From Tahibacter harae (GTDB lineage: Bacteria; Pseudomonadota; Gammaproteobacteria; Xanthomonadales; Rhodanobacteraceae): a DNA stretch of 64,000 nucleotides. This document shows positions 55,803 to 64,000 of this stretch, piece after piece. The translations under genes were made by a program, and so were the position numbers. Position 1 is the stretch's first letter; each line of letters begins with the position of its first letter. Location of the stretch: positions 310,001 through 374,000 of the forward strand of contig NZ_JANFQO010000002.1 in the NCBI RefSeq assembly GCF_024437735.1. The letters are read 5' to 3'. A model generated the notes under the pieces. The model searched no databases and was not told the DNA's origin. It saw only the letters and a program-made list of their open reading frames with translations.

Positions 55803-56717
55803 ATGATCAACCTGGACATGGCAACGGGATGTGATTACCGCGGCCGCTTCGCCCCCTCGCCCACCGGCGCGCTGCATTTCGGCTCCCTGGTCGCTGCCCT
55901 GGGCAGCTGGCTGCGCGCGCGCAGCCAGGGCGGCCGCTGGCTGCTGCGCATCGAGGACCTGGACCCGCCGCGCGAGATCGCCGGCGCCGCCGCCGGCCAG
56001 ATCGCGACCCTGGCCGCGTTCGGCATGGAATCCGACGAGGCCGTGGTCTGGCAGCACACACGCGGCGAGGCCTATGCCGCGGCCCTGGCCGCGCTGTCCG
56101 CCCGCGGTCTGGCCTTTCCCTGCTGGTGCAGCCGCAGCGACCTGGCGCGCAGCGACGGCCTGCATCGCGGCGCGTGCCTGGCCGCACCCGATCCGGCGCG
56201 CACGCCGGCCTGGCGCGCGCGCGTCCCGGCCGCAACCATCGCCTTCGACGACGGTGTCGCCGGCCGCTGCGTGCAACAGTTACAGGACGAGGTCGGCGAC
56301 TTCGTGCTGCGCCGGGTCGAAGGCTATTTCGCCTATCAGCTGGCCGTGGTCGTCGACGACGCCTGGCAGGGCGTCAGCGAAGTCGTGCGCGGCGCCGACC
56401 TGCTGGATTCCACGCCGCGCCAGATCTGGCTGCAGCGCGAACTGGGCCTGCCCACGCCGGCGTATGTGCACCTGCCTTTGGCGCTGGGCCCGGACGGGCG
56501 CAAGCTGAGCAAGCAGGACCGCGCCTTGCCGGTGGACGCGGCCGAGCCGCTGCCGGCGCTGCGCGCGGCGCTGCGCTTCCTCGGCCTGCCGCCGGCGCTG
56601 TGTGCGTCCGCGGGCAGCGTTGCCGCACTGCTGCGTGCCGCGGTGCCGGCGTTCGATCTCGCTGCGCTGGCGCATGCAGCAAAAACAAATGTGCAGCTGC
56701 ACCATGGCAATGCATGA
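55803..56717 (+). CDS. gluQ: Glutamyl-Q tRNA(Asp) synthetase
   Basis: The product has 304 residues. It is a truncated GluRS-like class I enzyme with GRFAPSPTGALHFGSLVAALGSW (HIGH region), LRIEDLDPPRE, a zinc-binding CWCSRSDL region, and KLSKQ in place of KMSKS. It lacks the anticodon-binding domain, as GluQ-RS does. It attaches glutamate to queuosine in tRNA-Asp. The folE2 nearby supplies a queuosine or folate precursor, but no link is implied by position. In many gammaproteobacteria gluQ follows dksA; here they are 16 kb apart. Confidence 0.93.
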   Translation: MINLDMATGCDYRGRFAPSPTGALHFGSLVAALGSWLRARSQGGRWLLRIEDLDPPREIAGAAAGQIATLAAFGMESDEAVVWQHTRGEAYAAALAALSARGLAFPCWCSRSDLARSDGLHRGACLAAPDPARTPAWRARVPAATIAFDDGVAGRCVQQLQDEVGDFVLRRVEGYFAYQLAVVVDDAWQGVSEVVRGADLLDSTPRQIWLQRELGLPTPAYVHLPLALGPDGRKLSKQDRALPVDAAEPLPALRAALRFLGLPPALCASAGSVAALLRAAVPAFDLAALAHAAKTNVQLHHGNA

Positions 56718-56800
56718 CGCTTGTGTAGAATCGCGCGAAGTCCGCGTCACGCGGCTTTCCCGCGTTGCGACGGATCACAACGACAAACTGGGAGTGGAGC

Positions 56801-57541
<741 letters not shown>

Positions 57542-57559
57542 CGGCCGCTGCCGGAGCAG

Positions 57560-57652
57560 TCCGCGCGCGGCGGTAAAAGCGCAGCGCGCGGACCTGCGCC
57601 CGATATGACGATGAATGTCCGCGGTCCCGGGACGACGATCTGCCGGGACCGC
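57560..57652 (+). terminator. Two tandem hairpins after the first phaB
   Basis: Hairpin one has TCCGCGCGC (57560-57568) and GCGCGCGGA (57584-57592). Hairpin two has GCGGTCCCGG (57621-57630) and CCGGGACCGC (57643-57652). Both stems are perfect. A pure T-run is missing, so efficient intrinsic termination is uncertain. Confidence 0.5.
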
Positions 57653-57670
57653 TTCCGCCCCCGCTGCTTT

Positions 57671-57754
57671 CTGCAGCGCAGCCGGGCGCACACTGCAACA
57701 TTGGTCTCGGACCAACGCCACGCACCACCCCTGCCATAGGTAATGCTGCGCAGC
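57671..57754. promoter_or_regulatory. TGC/GCA-rich dyads upstream of phaR (candidate PhaR operators)
   Basis: CTGC-N3-GCAG at 57671-57681 and the palindrome GCTGCGCAGC at 57745-57754 lie 44-127 bases before phaR. The first matches the CTGC-N3/4-GCAG type of site I recall for PhaR of Paracoccus. A further dyad, TTGGTC-N3-GACCAA, is at 57701-57715. Autoregulation by PhaR is inferred. Confidence 0.45.
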
Positions 57755-57785
57755 AAACCGGCTGGTGCGTCGCCGCAAGCCGTGC

Positions 57786-57791
57786 TAGCTT
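57786..57791 (+). promoter_or_regulatory. Candidate -10 element directly before phaR
   Basis: TAGCTT in the context GTGCTAGCTTCGC ends 6 bases before the phaR ATG. If functional it would start transcription at the ATG. The same TAGCTTCGC string precedes the second phaB at 58351. Confidence 0.35.
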
Positions 57792-57797
57792 CGCTGC

Positions 57798-58283
57798 ATG
57801 GCACAAGTCCGAGTCATCAAGAAGTACCCGAACCGCCGCCTCTACGACACCGAGATTTCCAGCTACATCACGCTGGAAGAAGTCCGGCAGCTCGTGGTGG
57901 ATGGCGAGGAATTCGAGGTACGCGACGCCAAATCCGGCGAAGAACTGACCCGCTCCGTCCTGCTGCAGATCATCGCCGAGCACGAGGAACGCGGCCAGCC
58001 CATGTTCACCACCCAGCTGCTGTCGCAGGTGATCCGTTTCTACGGCGATTCCCTGCAGGGCTTCATGGGCGGCTATCTGGAGCGCAGCCTGCAGGTCTTC
58101 CTCGACCAGCAGCAGCAATTCCGCAGCCAGCTGAACACCATGATGGGGCAGACGCCCTGGTCCATGCTCAACGATCTGACCGAGCGCAACATGGACATGT
58201 GGAAGTCCCTGCAACAGGGTTTCCTCAACGCCGCCAGCAGCTCGATGAAGCCGCCGGGCAGCGGCAACAAGGACAAATCCTGA
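57798..58283 (+). CDS. phaR: Polyhydroxyalkanoate synthesis repressor PhaR
   Basis: The product has 161 residues. The N-terminal DNA-binding domain reads IKKYPNRRLYDTEISSYITLEEVRQLV, followed by RDAKSGEELTRSVLLQII and the PHB-accumulation regulatory region with FTTQLLSQVIRFYGDSLQGFMGGYLE. PhaR binds both DNA and PHA granules and represses phasin genes and itself. The C-terminal part is Gln/Met-rich. It stands between two phaB genes. No Shine-Dalgarno is seen before the ATG. Confidence 0.93.
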   Translation: MAQVRVIKKYPNRRLYDTEISSYITLEEVRQLVVDGEEFEVRDAKSGEELTRSVLLQIIAEHEERGQPMFTTQLLSQVIRFYGDSLQGFMGGYLERSLQVFLDQQQQFRSQLNTMMGQTPWSMLNDLTERNMDMWKSLQQGFLNAASSSMKPPGSGNKDKS

Positions 58284-58385
58284 TCGTCGCGGCGCGGCCG
58301 CGCCGCGCCGGCATCCGCCTGCGCTGACAGCGCCGCCTGCTGCGGCGCAATAGCTTCGCGTATGCAGCAATTTCCAGGGGAAGCA

Positions 58386-59132
58386 ATGAATCAGCGCATC
58401 GCATTGGTCAGCGGCGGCATCGGCGGCCTGGGCACGGAAATCTGCCGCCACCTGGCCGCCTCCGGGCATTTCGTCATCGCCGCCGACCTGGGCGTACGCA
58501 CCGAGCGCATCGCCGCCTTCCGCGAGGAAACCGCCGACCTGGGCGACCGCATCCGCTTCGAGCCGCTGGATATCGCCAGCTTCGACGCCTGCGCCGAACT
58601 GATACAGCGCATTGAGGCCGGGCACGGCCGCCTGGACGTGCTGGTCAATGCCGCCGGCATCACCCGCGACACGACCCTGCGCAAGATGAGCCAGGAACAG
58701 TGGCACAGCGTGCTGACGGTGAATCTCGACGGCGTGTTCAACCTCTGCCGCAACGCCGTGGAAGGCATGTGCACGCGCGGCTATGGCCGCATCGTCAATA
58801 TTTCCTCGGTCAACGGCCAGACCGGCCAGTTCGGCCAGACCAACTACGCCGCCGCCAAGGCCGGCATGCACGGCTTCACCATGGCGCTGGCGCGCGAAGT
58901 GGCGCGCAAGGGCGTGACCGTCAACAGCGTGTCGCCGGGCTATTGCGAGACCGCAATGGTGATGCAGATAGCGCCGGAGATCCGCGCCCAGATCATCGAG
59001 GACGTGCCAGTGGGCCGCCTGGGCAAACCGTCGGAAATTGCCCGCGTGGTGGATTTCCTGGTCGCGGCGGATTCGGGCTTCATCACCGGCGCGAACATTC
59101 CGGTGAACGGCGGCTACTTCATGGATTTCTGA
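58386..59132 (+). CDS. phaB: Acetoacetyl-CoA reductase (second copy)
   Basis: The product has 248 residues. It has VSGGIGGLGTEICRHL, NAAGITRDTTLRKMSQEQW and ISSVNGQTGQFGQTNYAAAKAGMHG, again with the PhaB-type NGQ-x-GQ-x-GQ signature. It is clearly a diverged paralogue of the gene at 56801, differing at many positions. ATG 58386 has AGGGGAAG just upstream; an earlier ATG at 58362 is less likely. TAGCTT at 58351-58356 could be its -10, and CTGC-N3-GCAA just before it resembles the dyads upstream of phaR. Confidence 0.9.
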   Translation: MNQRIALVSGGIGGLGTEICRHLAASGHFVIAADLGVRTERIAAFREETADLGDRIRFEPLDIASFDACAELIQRIEAGHGRLDVLVNAAGITRDTTLRKMSQEQWHSVLTVNLDGVFNLCRNAVEGMCTRGYGRIVNISSVNGQTGQFGQTNYAAAKAGMHGFTMALAREVARKGVTVNSVSPGYCETAMVMQIAPEIRAQIIEDVPVGRLGKPSEIARVVDFLVAADSGFITGANIPVNGGYFMDF

Positions 59133-59162
59133 GACGGCGCGAACACGCAGGCCCAACGAAGC

Positions 59163-59195
59163 AAAGCCGCGCGGGGCAGCCCGCGCGGCTTTTTC
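59163..59195 (+). terminator. Terminator after the second phaB
   Basis: A 13-bp stem (AAAGCCGCGCGGG, 59163-59175, and its complement at 59180-59192) has a GCAG loop and is followed by TTCG after a run of five T. It also lies against the end of the convergent DUF2058 gene and may act for both. Confidence 0.88.
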
Positions 59196-59198
59196 GTT

Positions 59199-59843
59199 TC
59201 ACCAGATCAGATCCGCCGGCACGTCGTCCTCGACCGGTGCGTTCGGATCCACCAGCAGCACCAGCGCCTCGGCGGAAACCGCCTTCACCTGCTGCGCGAG
59301 TTCGGCGCCCACCAGCAGGTAGCGGCCGTTCTGCTGCACCACGGCCAGTTCGCCCTTGTTGAGCGCGGCCAGCTGATCCTGGGTGCAGTAGACACGGCGG
59401 ATCTTGCCGCCGTGCTCGAAATGCCGCGCGTGCTCGGCGTCGGCCACGTTCAGCGCCTTGCCGTTGAGCAGGCGCGCGACCTGTTCCTTCTTCTCGCGCT
59501 TCTCGCGCGCCTTCTGCTCGGCTTCGCGCTGGCTGCGTTCGCGGTCTTCGCGTTCGCTGCGCGCGCGCAGCGCATAGGCCTGGGCCAGATCGGGCTCGCC
59601 GCCGGCGGCGGGCCGGCCCTCGGCTGGCTTGCCCTGCCCCGGACGCCCCCCGGCGGGCCGGCCCTGGCCCGGCCTGCGCTGTTCGCCGGGTTTGGCACCG
59701 CCGGGCCGGCCCTGTGGCGGGCCGCGGCGAGCGTCGTCGGAGCGGGCTGGCTTGGCCTGCGGCGCGGACGCCGGCTTGGCCTCGGCTTTCAACTTCTGGA
59801 CCAGTCCACTTTTCAACAACTGGTCACGCAGGGAATCGGCCAT
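59199..59843 (-). CDS. DUF2058 family protein (YaiL-like)
   Basis: The product has 214 residues. The start MADSLRDQLLKSGLVQKLK is the signature of DUF2058 proteins. A low-complexity Gly/Pro/Arg region (about 38-82) with GRPGG/GRPAGG units follows. A charged helix (about 95-122) precedes the conserved C-terminal domain (LNVADAEHARHFEHGGKIRRVYCT and YLLVGAELAQQVKAV). The molecular role is not known; nucleoprotein association has been suggested from its charge. It follows slyX by 41 bases on the same strand. Confidence 0.85.
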   Translation of the reverse strand: MADSLRDQLLKSGLVQKLKAEAKPASAPQAKPARSDDARRGPPQGRPGGAKPGEQRRPGQGRPAGGRPGQGKPAEGRPAAGGEPDLAQAYALRARSEREDRERSQREAEQKAREKREKKEQVARLLNGKALNVADAEHARHFEHGGKIRRVYCTQDQLAALNKGELAVVQQNGRYLLVGAELAQQVKAVSAEALVLLVDPNAPVEDDVPADLIW

Positions 59844-59884
59844 GGTCGATCTTCACTTGCTATGGCGTGGAGAAAACGCGGGTT

Positions 59885-60106
59885 TCAGTAATGCGGCGGC
59901 GGCGGCTCGGAAGCCGGGTCGTGGCTCAGCGAGGAACGCACCGCACCCAGTTCGCTGCGCAGGCGGCGGAACTCCTCGCGCATGTCGCCGAGCAGGCGGT
60001 CGTGCGCCGCGACGGTACGGTTGAGCACGGCGACCGTATCCTCCAGGAAGGCGAAGCGCACTTCCAGTTCGGTCAGGCGTTCTTCCAGCGTGGTTGCGAG
60101 CGTCAT
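59885..60106 (-). CDS. slyX: SlyX-family protein
   Basis: The product has 73 residues. ERLTELEVRFAFLEDTVAVLNRTV is the heptad-rich coiled coil typical of SlyX, and the C-terminus is the Pro-rich EPPPPHY found in this family. The function is unknown. It starts 1 base after the gmd stop, so it is in the same transcription unit. Confidence 0.88.
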   Translation of the reverse strand: MTLATTLEERLTELEVRFAFLEDTVAVLNRTVAAHDRLLGDMREEFRRLRSELGAVRSSLSHDPASEPPPPHY

Positions 60107-60107
60107 G

Positions 60108-61232
60108 TCAGCCCAGCTTCTCGATCAGGTGGCGGCCGTGACGCGATCCTACCAGCCCCTGCGCCTCACGTTCGGCCAGGCGGCGGTCGGCTTCGGCCAT
60201 TTCGGCGACCAGGGCGGAAAAATCCGTGCGCGGCTGCCAGCCCAGCTCGTGCCGGGCCAGGCTGGCGTCGCCGACGAGGGTATCGACCTCGGCCGGACGG
60301 AAATAGCGCGGATGGATGCGGACGACGACGTCGCCGGGCACCAGTTGGCTGCCGGCGAGGCCGCAGCGCACGACGCGGGCGTATTCCGCTTCGCCTTCGC
60401 CGCAGAATTCCAGCTCGATCTGCATGGCCAGGGCCGCCAGTTGCACGAACTCGCGCACGGTATGCTGCTCGCCAGTCGCGATCACGTAATCGCGCGGCTG
60501 CGCCTGCTGCAGCATCAGCCACTGTGCCTCGACGTAGTCGCGCGCATGGCCCCAGTCGCGCCGGGCGTCCAGGTTGCCCAGGTAGACGCACTGCTGCAGG
60601 CCATAGGCGCAGCGCGCCAGGCCGCGCGTGATCTTGCGCGTGACGAAGGTTTCGCCGCGCAGCGGCGACTCGTGGTTGAACAGGATGCCGCTGCAGGCGA
60701 ACAGGCCGTAGGCCTCGCGGTAATTCTGCGTGATCCAGTGCGCGTAGAGCTTGGCCACGCCGTAGGGCGAGCGCGGGTGGAACGGCGTGGTCTCGCTCTG
60801 CGGCGTGGCCCGCACCTGGCCGAACAGTTCCGAAGTCGAGGCCTGGTAGAAGCGGCAGCGCCCGCCCAGGCCCAGCACACGCATTGCCTCAAGCAGGCGC
60901 AGCGTGCCCAGCGCATCGGCATTCGCGGTGAACTCCGGTTCCTCGAACGAGACCGCGACATGGCTCTGCGCGCCGAGGTTGTAGATTTCATCGGGCTGCA
61001 CCTGCTGCAGCACGCGCAGCAGGCTGAGCGAATCGGTGAGGTCGCCGTAGTGCAGATGCACCTTGGGCACGGCCTCGTCCAGCTCGTGGTAGAGATGGTC
61101 TATGCGCTCGGAGTTGAACGACGACGTGCGCCGCTTGATGCCGTGCACTTCATAGCCCTTGCCCAGCAGCAGTTCGGCCAGATACGCGCCGTCCTGGCCG
61201 GTGATGCCGGTAATCAAAGCTCGTTTGGACAC
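60108..61232 (-). CDS. gmd: GDP-mannose 4,6-dehydratase
   Basis: The product has 374 residues of the extended SDR family. It has [37 protein letters not shown], the catalytic region STSELFGQV and [11 protein letters not shown] (Tyr/Lys), and [18 protein letters not shown]. It makes GDP-4-keto-6-deoxymannose, the precursor of GDP-fucose, GDP-rhamnose or GDP-perosamine. The start codon is GTG at 61230-61232. It lies 28 bases after ugd. No GDP-fucose synthase or rmd gene is adjacent, so the end product is open. Confidence 0.96.
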   Translation of the reverse strand: MSKRALITGITGQDGAYLAELLLGKGYEVHGIKRRTSSFNSERIDHLYHELDEAVPKVHLHYGDLTDSLSLLRVLQQVQPDEIYNLGAQSHVAVSFEEPEFTANADALGTLRLLEAMRVLGLGGRCRFYQASTSELFGQVRATPQSETTPFHPRSPYGVAKLYAHWITQNYREAYGLFACSGILFNHESPLRGETFVTRKITRGLARCAYGLQQCVYLGNLDARRDWGHARDYVEAQWLMLQQAQPRDYVIATGEQHTVREFVQLAALAMQIELEFCGEGEAEYARVVRCGLAGSQLVPGDVVVRIHPRYFRPAEVDTLVGDASLARHELGWQPRTDFSALVAEMAEADRRLAEREAQGLVGSRHGRHLIEKLG

Positions 61233-61260
61233 TGCGCCGTTCCCCCGCCGGTTTGCCGTG

Positions 61261-62604
61261 TCAGCGGCTGTGCGCGACGCTGCGGCCGCGGCCTATGCCG
61301 TAGTAGGCGATGCCGGCGGCCTCGACCGCCGCCGGATCGTAGATATTGCGGCCGTCGAAGATCACCGGCTGCTTCAAAGTTGCGGCCAGACGCTTGAAAT
61401 CGGGGCTGCGGAAAGCCTTCCATTCGGTGACCACGGCCAGCGCATCGGCGCCGGCCACCGCTTGCTGGGCCTGCTCGCACAACACCAGGTCGGCGCGTTC
61501 GCCGTAGATATGACGCGCCTCCTCGCGCGCTTCCGGATCGTAGGCGCGCACCGTGGCGCCGGCCTGCCACAGCTGTTCCAGCAGGCGCCGGCTCGGCGCT
61601 TCGCGCATGTCGTCGGTATTCGGCTTGAAGGCCAGGCCCCACAGCGCGATGGTGCGGCCGGCGAGATTGCCACCGAAATGCTGCGCGATCAGCTCGAACA
61701 GGCGATTCTTCTGCGCAGCGTTGACCTGCTCCACCGACTGCAGCAGGCGCGCCGTGTAGCCATGGTCGCGGGCAATGCGGTCCAGCGCCTGCACATCCTT
61801 GGGAAAGCAGGAGCCGCCGTAGCCCACGCCGGGATAGATGAAGTGATAGCCGATGCGCGGATCCGAACCGATGCCATGGCGCACCAGCTCGATGTCGGCG
61901 CCGACCCGCTCGGCGATATTGGCCATCTCGTTCATGAAGCTGATCTTGGTCGCCAGCATCGCATTGGCGGCGTACTTGGTCAGCTCGGCCGAACGCACGT
62001 CCATCAGCACGATGCGGTCGTGGTTGCGGTTGAACGGCGCATACAGGCGGCGCAGCACCGCGACTGCGGCCGGGCTGCTGCTGCCGATGACAATGCGGTC
62101 GGGACGCATGCAGTCGTTGACCGCGTCGCCTTCCTTGAGGAATTCCGGATTGGAGACCACGTCGAAGCCGATGTCCACGCCGCGCTCGCGCAGCGCCGCG
62201 GCGATGGTGTCGCGCACGCGGTCGGCGGTGCCGACGGGAACCGTGGATTTGTTGACGATGATACTGGCCGCCCCCAGGTGCAGGCCTATGGTGCGCGCCA
62301 CGGCGAGCACATGGCGCAGATCGGCGCTGCCGTCCTCGTCCGGCGGCGTGCCGACGGCGATGAAGATGACGTCGCCGTGGGCGATGGCCGGCGCAGGGTC
62401 CGTGGTGAAGGCGAGCCGGCCGGCAGCATGGTTGGCCAGCACCAGCTCTTCCAGGCCGGGCTCGTAAATCGGGATCTGGCCCTGGTTCAGGCGCTCGACC
62501 TTGGCCGCGTCCACGTCGACGCAGACCACCGTGTTGCCCATCTCCGCCAGGCAGGTTCCGGTGACCAGACCCACGTAACCGGTGCCGAAGACGGTGACGT
62601 TCAT
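61261..62604 (-). CDS. ugd: UDP-glucose 6-dehydrogenase
   Basis: The product has 447 residues. The NAD-binding start is [34 protein letters not shown] follows, and the nucleophile Cys lies in [17 protein letters not shown] near residue 260. A C-terminal domain has [16 protein letters not shown]. It oxidises UDP-glucose to UDP-glucuronate for exopolysaccharide or lipid A modification. It heads the leftward unit ugd-gmd-slyX-DUF2058 and is transcribed away from the FKBP gene's terminator. Confidence 0.96.
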   Translation of the reverse strand: MNVTVFGTGYVGLVTGTCLAEMGNTVVCVDVDAAKVERLNQGQIPIYEPGLEELVLANHAAGRLAFTTDPAPAIAHGDVIFIAVGTPPDEDGSADLRHVLAVARTIGLHLGAASIIVNKSTVPVGTADRVRDTIAAALRERGVDIGFDVVSNPEFLKEGDAVNDCMRPDRIVIGSSSPAAVAVLRRLYAPFNRNHDRIVLMDVRSAELTKYAANAMLATKISFMNEMANIAERVGADIELVRHGIGSDPRIGYHFIYPGVGYGGSCFPKDVQALDRIARDHGYTARLLQSVEQVNAAQKNRLFELIAQHFGGNLAGRTIALWGLAFKPNTDDMREAPSRRLLEQLWQAGATVRAYDPEAREEARHIYGERADLVLCEQAQQAVAGADALAVVTEWKAFRSPDFKRLAATLKQPVIFDGRNIYDPAAVEAAGIAYYGIGRGRSVAHSR

Positions 62605-62671
62605 GCGCGGCCGATTCCTTGATCGAAGAGGAGGATTCTAGCAGTCCGCCCGCCCGGAGCAGCCCGCAACG

Positions 62672-62701
62672 AAAAAGGGCGCGGCGATGATCGCCGCGCC
62701 C
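62672..62701 (-). terminator. Terminator of the FKBP isomerase gene
   Basis: An 11-bp perfect stem (GGGCGCGGCGA, 62677-62687, and its complement at 62691-62701) has a 3-base loop and is followed on the minus strand by TTTTTC. It separates the FKBP gene from ugd. Confidence 0.88.
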
Positions 62702-62722
62702 CCGGTGCAACAGGTATCGCGA

Positions 62723-63478
62723 TTACTGCTTCTTCTCAGCCGGCTTGGCGGCGGCTTCGGCCGGCTTGGCCGTCTCGGCCGGCGGCACGATCTTGAGCAG
62801 CTCGACCTCGAAGGTCAGCATGGCGTTCGGGCCGATCGGCGGCGGGCCGCTCTCGCCATAGGCGAGGTTGGACGGAATGTAGAACTTGTACTTGGAACCG
62901 ACCGGCATCAGCTGCAGGCCTTCGGTCCAGCCCGGGATCACGCCCTTGAGCGGGAAGGTGGCCGGCTCGCCGCGGTCGACCGAGCTGTCGAACTTGGTGC
63001 CGTCCAGCAGAGTGCCGGTGTAGTGCACCTGCACGGTGTCGGTGTCCTTCGGCTTGGGACCGGTGCCGGCCTTGACCACTTCGTACTGCAGGCCCGAGGC
63101 CGTGGTGGTCACGCCCTTCTTGCCCTTGTTCTTGGCCAGGAACTCGTCGCCGGCCTTCTTGTTGGTCTCGGCCTTGGCCTTCTCTTCCGCCGCACGCTTG
63201 GCCTGCAGCTTGGTCATGAAGTCCTGGCGGACCTTGAGCGCCTCTTCCTGGGTCAGCGCGGTCTTCTCGCCCTTGACCGAGGCGTTCAGCGCCTGGATCA
63301 CCACGGCCATGTCGATCTCGTCCTTGATCGAAGCCAGGCCCTTGCCCACGTCCATACCGACCATGTAGCTGACCTTGTCCTTCTCGGTCTTGAGCTCCTG
63401 GGCGAACGTGGCGCCCGCGGTGCCCAGCGCCGCGACGACGGCGGCAGCGGTCAGGCTCTTGCGCAAAAACTTGCTCAT
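62723..63478 (-). CDS. Periplasmic FKBP-type peptidyl-prolyl isomerase
   Basis: The product has 251 residues from ATG 63478, with AGGAG about 7 bases upstream. A signal peptide ends near residue 26 (GATFAQ). The N-terminal dimerisation domain (KVSYMVGMDVGKGL, then KGKKGVTTTASGLQYEVV at its end) and the C-terminal FKBP domain (about 120-225: VQVHYTGTLLDGTKFDSS, IPGWTEGLQLMPVGSKYKFYIPSNLAYGE in parts) match FkpA/Mip. The tail is Ala/Lys/Pro-rich. It helps fold envelope proteins. Confidence 0.93.
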   Translation of the reverse strand: MSKFLRKSLTAAAVVAALGTAGATFAQELKTEKDKVSYMVGMDVGKGLASIKDEIDMAVVIQALNASVKGEKTALTQEEALKVRQDFMTKLQAKRAAEEKAKAETNKKAGDEFLAKNKGKKGVTTTASGLQYEVVKAGTGPKPKDTDTVQVHYTGTLLDGTKFDSSVDRGEPATFPLKGVIPGWTEGLQLMPVGSKYKFYIPSNLAYGESGPPPIGPNAMLTFEVELLKIVPPAETAKPAEAAAKPAEKKQ

Positions 63479-63809
63479 CAATTGCTCCTGGATGAATTGT
63501 GTAGGCGGCCCGACGGCCGCTAGGCGCTACGGGGCGGCGTATTGTGTAGACGCCGCGGGTCGAAGGCAAACGTCCGGCGGCCTGCGACCCGGTGCCCGGC
63601 AGGAAGTTCCCGGCCGGCACAAATCGTTCTGCAGGACCGTCCGCCCGAGGCCGCCACGCTCCGGCAAGCCGAAGCCGAACCGCAGATCGCCGGTTCCGGC
63701 AGCCTGAAGCGGCGCGGCCCGCCGGAACCCGTACCTTGCCAGGCCCGCGTCTCACGCGCCGTGACCGCGGCCACCCGCCCGCCGCCGCCGCGGCTGCTAG
63801 ACTAGGCGG
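63479..63809. other. Intergenic region between FKBP and ABC-F genes
   Basis: About 330 bases hold no gene I can support. ATTGTGTAG followed by [AG]CG occurs twice, near 63497 and 63542, a short direct repeat of unknown meaning that could belong to the FKBP promoter. At the right end TAGACT (63798-63803, in GCTGCTAGACT) is a likely -10 for the ABC-F gene and ends 6 bases before its ATG. Confidence 0.45.
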
Positions 63810-64000
63810 ATGCTCAGATTCGATTCGGTCACGCTGCGGCGCGGCAGCAAGCTGCTTTTCTCCAACGCCAGTGTGCAGCTGCATGCGGGCTGGCGGGTCG
63901 GCGTTACCGGGCGCAATGGTGCGGGCAAGTCCAGCCTGTTCGCCCTGGTCGCCGGCGAGCTGCAGGCCGACGCAGGCGAATTCGCCCGGCCGCGCGACTG
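63810..64000 (+). CDS. ABC-F family ATP-binding protein (N-terminal fragment)
   Basis: Only 63 residues are inside the window. They open with MLRFDSVTLRRGSKLLFSNA and contain the Walker A motif GRNGAGKSSLFALV near residue 36, the normal start of an ABC-F protein of the YheS/Uup type. These cytoplasmic ATPases act on ribosomes and have no membrane domain. The gene continues past the right edge, so linker and second domain cannot be seen. No Shine-Dalgarno is evident, and the -10 element is only 6 bases upstream. Confidence 0.85.
   Translation, partial: MLRFDSVTLRRGSKLLFSNASVQLHAGWRVGVTGRNGAGKSSLFALVAGELQADAGEFARPRD

Overview
The window is GC-rich, almost fully coding chromosomal DNA. It most likely comes from a gammaproteobacterium of the order Lysobacterales (Xanthomonadales). 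The best evidence is the arginine cluster. It encodes an N-acetylornithine-type carbamoyltransferase, an acetylcitrulline-type deacetylase and an ArgB kinase fused to an acetyltransferase domain, followed by argC, argH, proB and proA, which is the arrangement known from Xanthomonas. A CopL-type copper protein, a FimX-like protein beside epmB/efp, and a DksA with a long Lys/Ala tail agree with this. I see no insertion sequence, phage gene, CRISPR array, tRNA or rRNA.

Layout. 1-4.2 kb: end of a histone H1-like gene, a small membrane protein, an NTF2-fold protein, and a divergent LysR/MFS pair. 4.2-10.8 kb: a copper island. Leftward are copL, a small protein, a cytochrome c, an NTF2-fold protein and a frameshifted DUF411 gene. 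Rightward are a cueR-like regulator, a copper ATPase with a His/Cys-rich repeat tail, and an AraC regulator, each overlapping the next by ATGA. 10.8-19.2 kb: a fatty acid hydroxylase, an M14 peptidase, cardiolipin synthase and a large response regulator with degenerate GGDEF/EAL domains. 19.5-25.7 kb: xseA, then a ThDP enzyme, an aldehyde dehydrogenase and a GH8 glycosidase. 25.9-35.5 kb: the leftward arg-pro operon, preceded by a possible leader peptide and transcription attenuator. 35.7-45.3 kb: a glycine-zipper protein, cysS-sufE, dksA, yidD-pyrC-M23 peptidase, and a TonB-dependent receptor. 45.3-52.5 kb: a 694-base upstream gap, folE2, the mtaD-ubiG-gph-phytoene-synthase-like operon, and divergent efp/epmB. 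52.6-64 kb: fimX, htpX, gluQ, phaB-phaR-phaB, a DUF2058 gene, slyX, gmd, ugd, an FKBP isomerase and the start of an ABC-F gene.

How the genes work together. The copper island would sense Cu(I), export it across the inner membrane and handle it in the periplasm. The arg operon would make arginine through acetylcitrulline, with feedback control on the kinase/synthase fusion and possibly ribosome-mediated attenuation at its leader. EpmB would act on Lys34 of the adjacent EF-P. PhaR and two acetoacetyl-CoA reductases point to polyhydroxyalkanoate metabolism, although no PHA synthase lies in the window. Ugd and Gmd supply nucleotide sugars for surface polysaccharide.

The most interesting observation is the arg leader (35344-35505). 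A 34-codon frame carries an Arg-Ala-Arg-Arg run. Its last codons contain a 7-nt segment complementary to the 5' arm of a strong terminator placed just before argF.
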